Assembly: GCA_019323195.1 (NCBI GenBank)
Contig: JAHWHQ010000032.1
Span: 1 to 6,760, forward strand
Length of the DNA stretch: 6,760 nucleotides
Origin: Candidatus Woesearchaeota archaeon
GTDB taxonomy: Archaea > Nanobdellota > Nanobdellia > Woesearchaeales > JACPBV01
Direction of reading: 5' to 3'
Positions 5,444-6,760 of this stretch are shown one piece after another. Position 1 is the first letter of the stretch. Every line of letters begins with the position of its first letter. The notes under the pieces were generated by a model. It did not search any database. It had not been told where the DNA came from and saw only the letters and a program-made list of their open reading frames with translations. The translations under genes were made by a program, and so were the position numbers.

Positions 5444-6394
5444 ATGAGATCTTCCTGTAACATGAAGAACAGCACCATTTACACCTCACAGGCAGGCCAT
5501 AACCTAGATAAGAAAGAATTTCTTGAATATTTTGAAAAAAAGGTGCGCAAGACAATAAGAACCTGCAATCTTATTGGCAAAAAAGAAAAGATATTGGTTG
5601 CCTGTTCTGGCGGCAAGGATTCAACTTCTGTCCTATACCTTCTAAAAAAGCTGACAGAAAACAACAAGAAGATAGTGATAGAAGCAATACACATAGACCC
5701 TTTAATAAAAGAATACAGCAGGATTAACAAAAACAACATAATAAGGTTCTGCAAAAAAAACAGCATAAAGCTTCATCTAACCTCTTTCAGGGAGGAATTC
5801 AACTCTTCCCTGCCTGATATCCTAAGACTCCTGAAAAATAAGGATATAAGATGGAAATCCTGCATGATATGCGGGATTTTAAGGAGGCATGTCCTGAACA
5901 AAAAAGCAAAAGAGCTGAAAGCAACCAAGCTGGTAACAGGCCACAACCTAGATGACGAAGCCCAGAACATAATAATGAACCTTTTCCAGAACCATGTAGA
6001 GCTCTTGCCAAGGTTAGGCCCGAAAACAGGCTTAACACAAAATAAGGCCTTTATAGAAAGGATTAAGCCTCTGTACTTCTGCACTGAGGAAGAGACAAGG
6101 CTTTACTCAAGACTAAACAATTTCCCTGTAAAATACGAAAAATGCCCGTTCAGGAAAGATGCCTACAGGAAAGATATAGCAGAAATGCTTGACGCGTTCG
6201 AGAAGCACCACAAGGCAACAAAAACCTCTATCATTCAGTCCTTCCTAAAGCTTCTTCCTGAATTAAAAAAAGCAGGCAAGGGAAAAGCAAATCTCTGCAC
6301 AAGATGCAAAGAGCCGTCTTCTGGGGATGTCTGCAATGCCTGTAGGATAATAGAAATGTCAGAAACTTTCCATCAGTCTAGGACTGGTGGCTGA
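5444..6394 (+). CDS. TtuA/NcsA (TtcA-like) tRNA 2-thiolation ATP pyrophosphatase
   Basis: This N-type ATP pyrophosphatase adenylates a tRNA uridine so that sulfur can be inserted, giving 2-thiouridine (position 34 for NcsA/Ctu1-like enzymes, 54 for TtuA). Seen: the PP-loop SGGKDS (55-60), the C140-x2-C143 pair in KSCMICGILRR, TGHNLDDEAQNIIMN (165-179), and a third cluster Cys, C234 in YEKCPFR. These are the expected [4Fe-4S] ligands. The C-terminal zinc finger is intact (C285, C288, C297, C300, with EPSSGDVC). The N-terminal zinc finger normally precedes the FxEYFE+KV helix (26-34), but its four ligand positions read S3, N6, D22 and E25, with a lone C5. The protein ends in SETFHQSRTGG, encoded by an inverted-repeat arm. 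ATG 5462 is an alternative start, since 5444 has no clear Shine-Dalgarno. Position 34 versus 54 cannot be decided here. Confidence 0.88.
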   Translation: MRSSCNMKNSTIYTSQAGHNLDKKEFLEYFEKKVRKTIRTCNLIGKKEKILVACSGGKDSTSVLYLLKKLTENNKKIVIEAIHIDPLIKEYSRINKNNIIRFCKKNSIKLHLTSFREEFNSSLPDILRLLKNKDIRWKSCMICGILRRHVLNKKAKELKATKLVTGHNLDDEAQNIIMNLFQNHVELLPRLGPKTGLTQNKAFIERIKPLYFCTEEETRLYSRLNNFPVKYEKCPFRKDAYRKDIAEMLDAFEKHHKATKTSIIQSFLKLLPELKKAGKGKANLCTRCKEPSSGDVCNACRIIEMSETFHQSRTGG

Positions 6395-6430
6395 AAGTCA
6401 ATCTCAATTCAAATAATGGAAAGTTTCTGA
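6359..6430. repeat. 15-bp perfect inverted repeat overlapping the thiolase stop
   Basis: The 15-mer tcagaaactttccat (6359-6373) is exactly complementary to atggaaagtttctga (6416-6430), with a 42-nt spacer holding the thiolase stop codon (6392-6394). Within the spacer edge a smaller hairpin, cagtc-tag-gactg (6374-6386), can form. No T-run follows, so it is not a classical terminator. The left arm codes for SETFH, residues beyond the usual end of this protein family. A palindromic insertion or transposon-end remnant is the favoured reading. Confidence 0.7.
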
Positions 6431-6439
6431 GCATGCTCA
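6428..6439. repeat. 12-bp perfect palindrome between two inverted repeats
   Basis: tgagcatgctca is identical to its own reverse complement. It overlaps the right arm of the 15-bp repeat and the left arm of the following 11-bp repeat, so it forms the hinge between them. The core gcatgc recurs at 6484-6489. It could be a protein-binding site or part of a recombination end; no function can be assigned. Confidence 0.5.
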
Positions 6440-6516
6440 AGAACCACCCAGTTGGATGGTATGGCTTTAGAGGCTTGAGCCTTGCATGCCACCCATCTAT
6501 GATGAGTGGTTCTTGA
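6437..6516. repeat. 80-nt hairpin element with 11-bp perfect outer stem
   Basis: tcaagaaccac (6437-6447) pairs perfectly with gtggttcttga (6506-6516). Inside, gatgg/ccatc (6455-6459, 6493-6497) and tggc/gcca (6462-6465, 6488-6491) can pair, topped by aggc-ttga-gcct (6471-6482). This gives one long stem with an asymmetric internal loop. It may be a mobile-element end or a structured RNA. ACA directly at the 3' base (6516-6518) recalls H/ACA guide RNAs, but the match is weak. Confidence 0.55.
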
Positions 6517-6578
6517 CATATTTATACTATCCCAAACACCTAGAAGGGCAACTAAAAATTAAGTATTTTACTAGGTAA

Positions 6579-6668
6579 AAAATTTTCATTCTGGCAAAAT
6601 CACTCAAAAGTAACAACACTATCGAAAGATTTAAGGGAGTGCCTACTAAGATGAAGGATAAGAAATAA
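6579..6668 (+). pseudogene. Possible degenerate transposase C-terminal remnant
   Basis: A stop-to-stop frame (after TAA 6576-6578, ending TAA 6666-6668) reads 29 codons containing SLKSNNTIERF-KGVPTKMK. This resembles the NN-x2-ER-hydrophobic stretch around the last catalytic Glu of archaeal DDE transposases, which is followed by a basic R/K-T-K-x-M/R-G segment. There is no start or upstream catalytic region in frame, so if genuine it is a decayed fragment. The likeness is short and from memory. The nearby hairpins and the DUF2080 fragment on the other flank give modest support. Confidence 0.25.
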
Positions 6669-6760
6669 ACTTACCGACGACAAAATACGGAAAATGGAGC
6701 ATATAGACTATAAAAAACCTATTTTATTGTCGTAAAAATCAGTTTTTATCATTCATTTCG
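6669..6760. other. AT-rich right edge, no gene seen
   Basis: Neither strand gives a usable frame. A 7-bp inverted pair acgacaa/ttgtcgt (6677-6683, 6727-6733) with a 43-nt spacer is the only structure noted, and it is weak. The stretch may belong to an element that continues beyond the window. Confidence 0.4.

Noticed and set aside
469..6084. Several minus-strand open frames of 60-114 codons opposite the main genes
   Set aside because: Each lies opposite a well-supported + strand gene, has no recognisable domain or ribosome binding site, and is explained as a coding shadow.
6513..6530. TTGACA and TATACT resembling a bacterial promoter, or a TATA box on either strand (6519-6530)
   Set aside because: The two hexamers are only 6 nt apart, the window is archaeal, and no gene follows on either strand at a sensible distance.
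6677..6733. Inverted pair acgacaa/ttgtcgt as a terminator or transposon end
   Set aside because: Only 7 bp with a long AT-rich spacer and no supporting gene; expected by chance at this composition.
6395..6760. tRNA gene or CRISPR array in the right-hand non-coding region
   Set aside because: No T-arm GGTTC-x-A pattern with matching stems and no regularly spaced direct repeats; the structure present consists of inverted repeats only.

Overview
This window reads as an archaeal chromosome segment, and everything supported lies on the + strand. The archaeal call rests on several things: an archaeal/eukaryotic-type ribosomal protein S15; FGAM synthase split into separate PurL, PurQ and PurS chains; TATA-like boxes at similar distances upstream of three genes; heavy use of AGG/AGA arginine codons; and a TtuA/NcsA-type tRNA thiolase. 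A small-genome DPANN-type lineage (Woesearchaeota/Pacearchaeota-like) is my inference from protein style and is not proven.

Layout. The left edge (to 107) holds the C-terminal end of a DUF2080-type transposon-associated protein. After about 145 nt of AT-rich DNA comes a single-gene unit for uS15 (299-754), which ends in a hairpin plus T-run terminator. A TATA box at 818-826 then starts a purine operon: purL (855-3203), a HAD hydrolase (3200-3808), purQ (3805-4566) and a tandem-repeat PurS-like protein (4563-4997). The three junctions share the same ATGA stop/start overlap with a GGAG Shine-Dalgarno placed 8 nt before the ATG. A further promoter drives gcvH (5052-5432) and, 11 nt later, a TtuA/NcsA-like ATP pyrophosphatase (5444-6394). 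The right end (about 6359-6760) holds two large inverted repeats, a 12-bp palindrome, and a short possible transposase remnant.

How the genes work together. PurL, PurQ and PurS form the complex that converts FGAR to FGAM, with PurQ supplying ammonia from glutamine. The HAD enzyme is inserted among them and is translationally coupled. GcvH (lipoyl carrier) and the thiolase form a second pair, and no other glycine-cleavage gene is visible.

The most striking observation is that purQ carries an in-frame TAA (4462-4464) exactly where the catalytic Glu of the H-x-E motif (MMPHP-E-RA) should be. The reading frame continues with recognisable PurQ C-terminus for 33 more codons to a TGA that overlaps the purS start. 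This is either a real, recent loss-of-function mutation in a purine gene or a G-to-T sequencing or assembly error. Other points are the PurS duplication, loss of all N-terminal zinc-finger ligands in the thiolase, and the palindromic element that forms the 3' end of the thiolase gene. I see no convincing wholly new system here.
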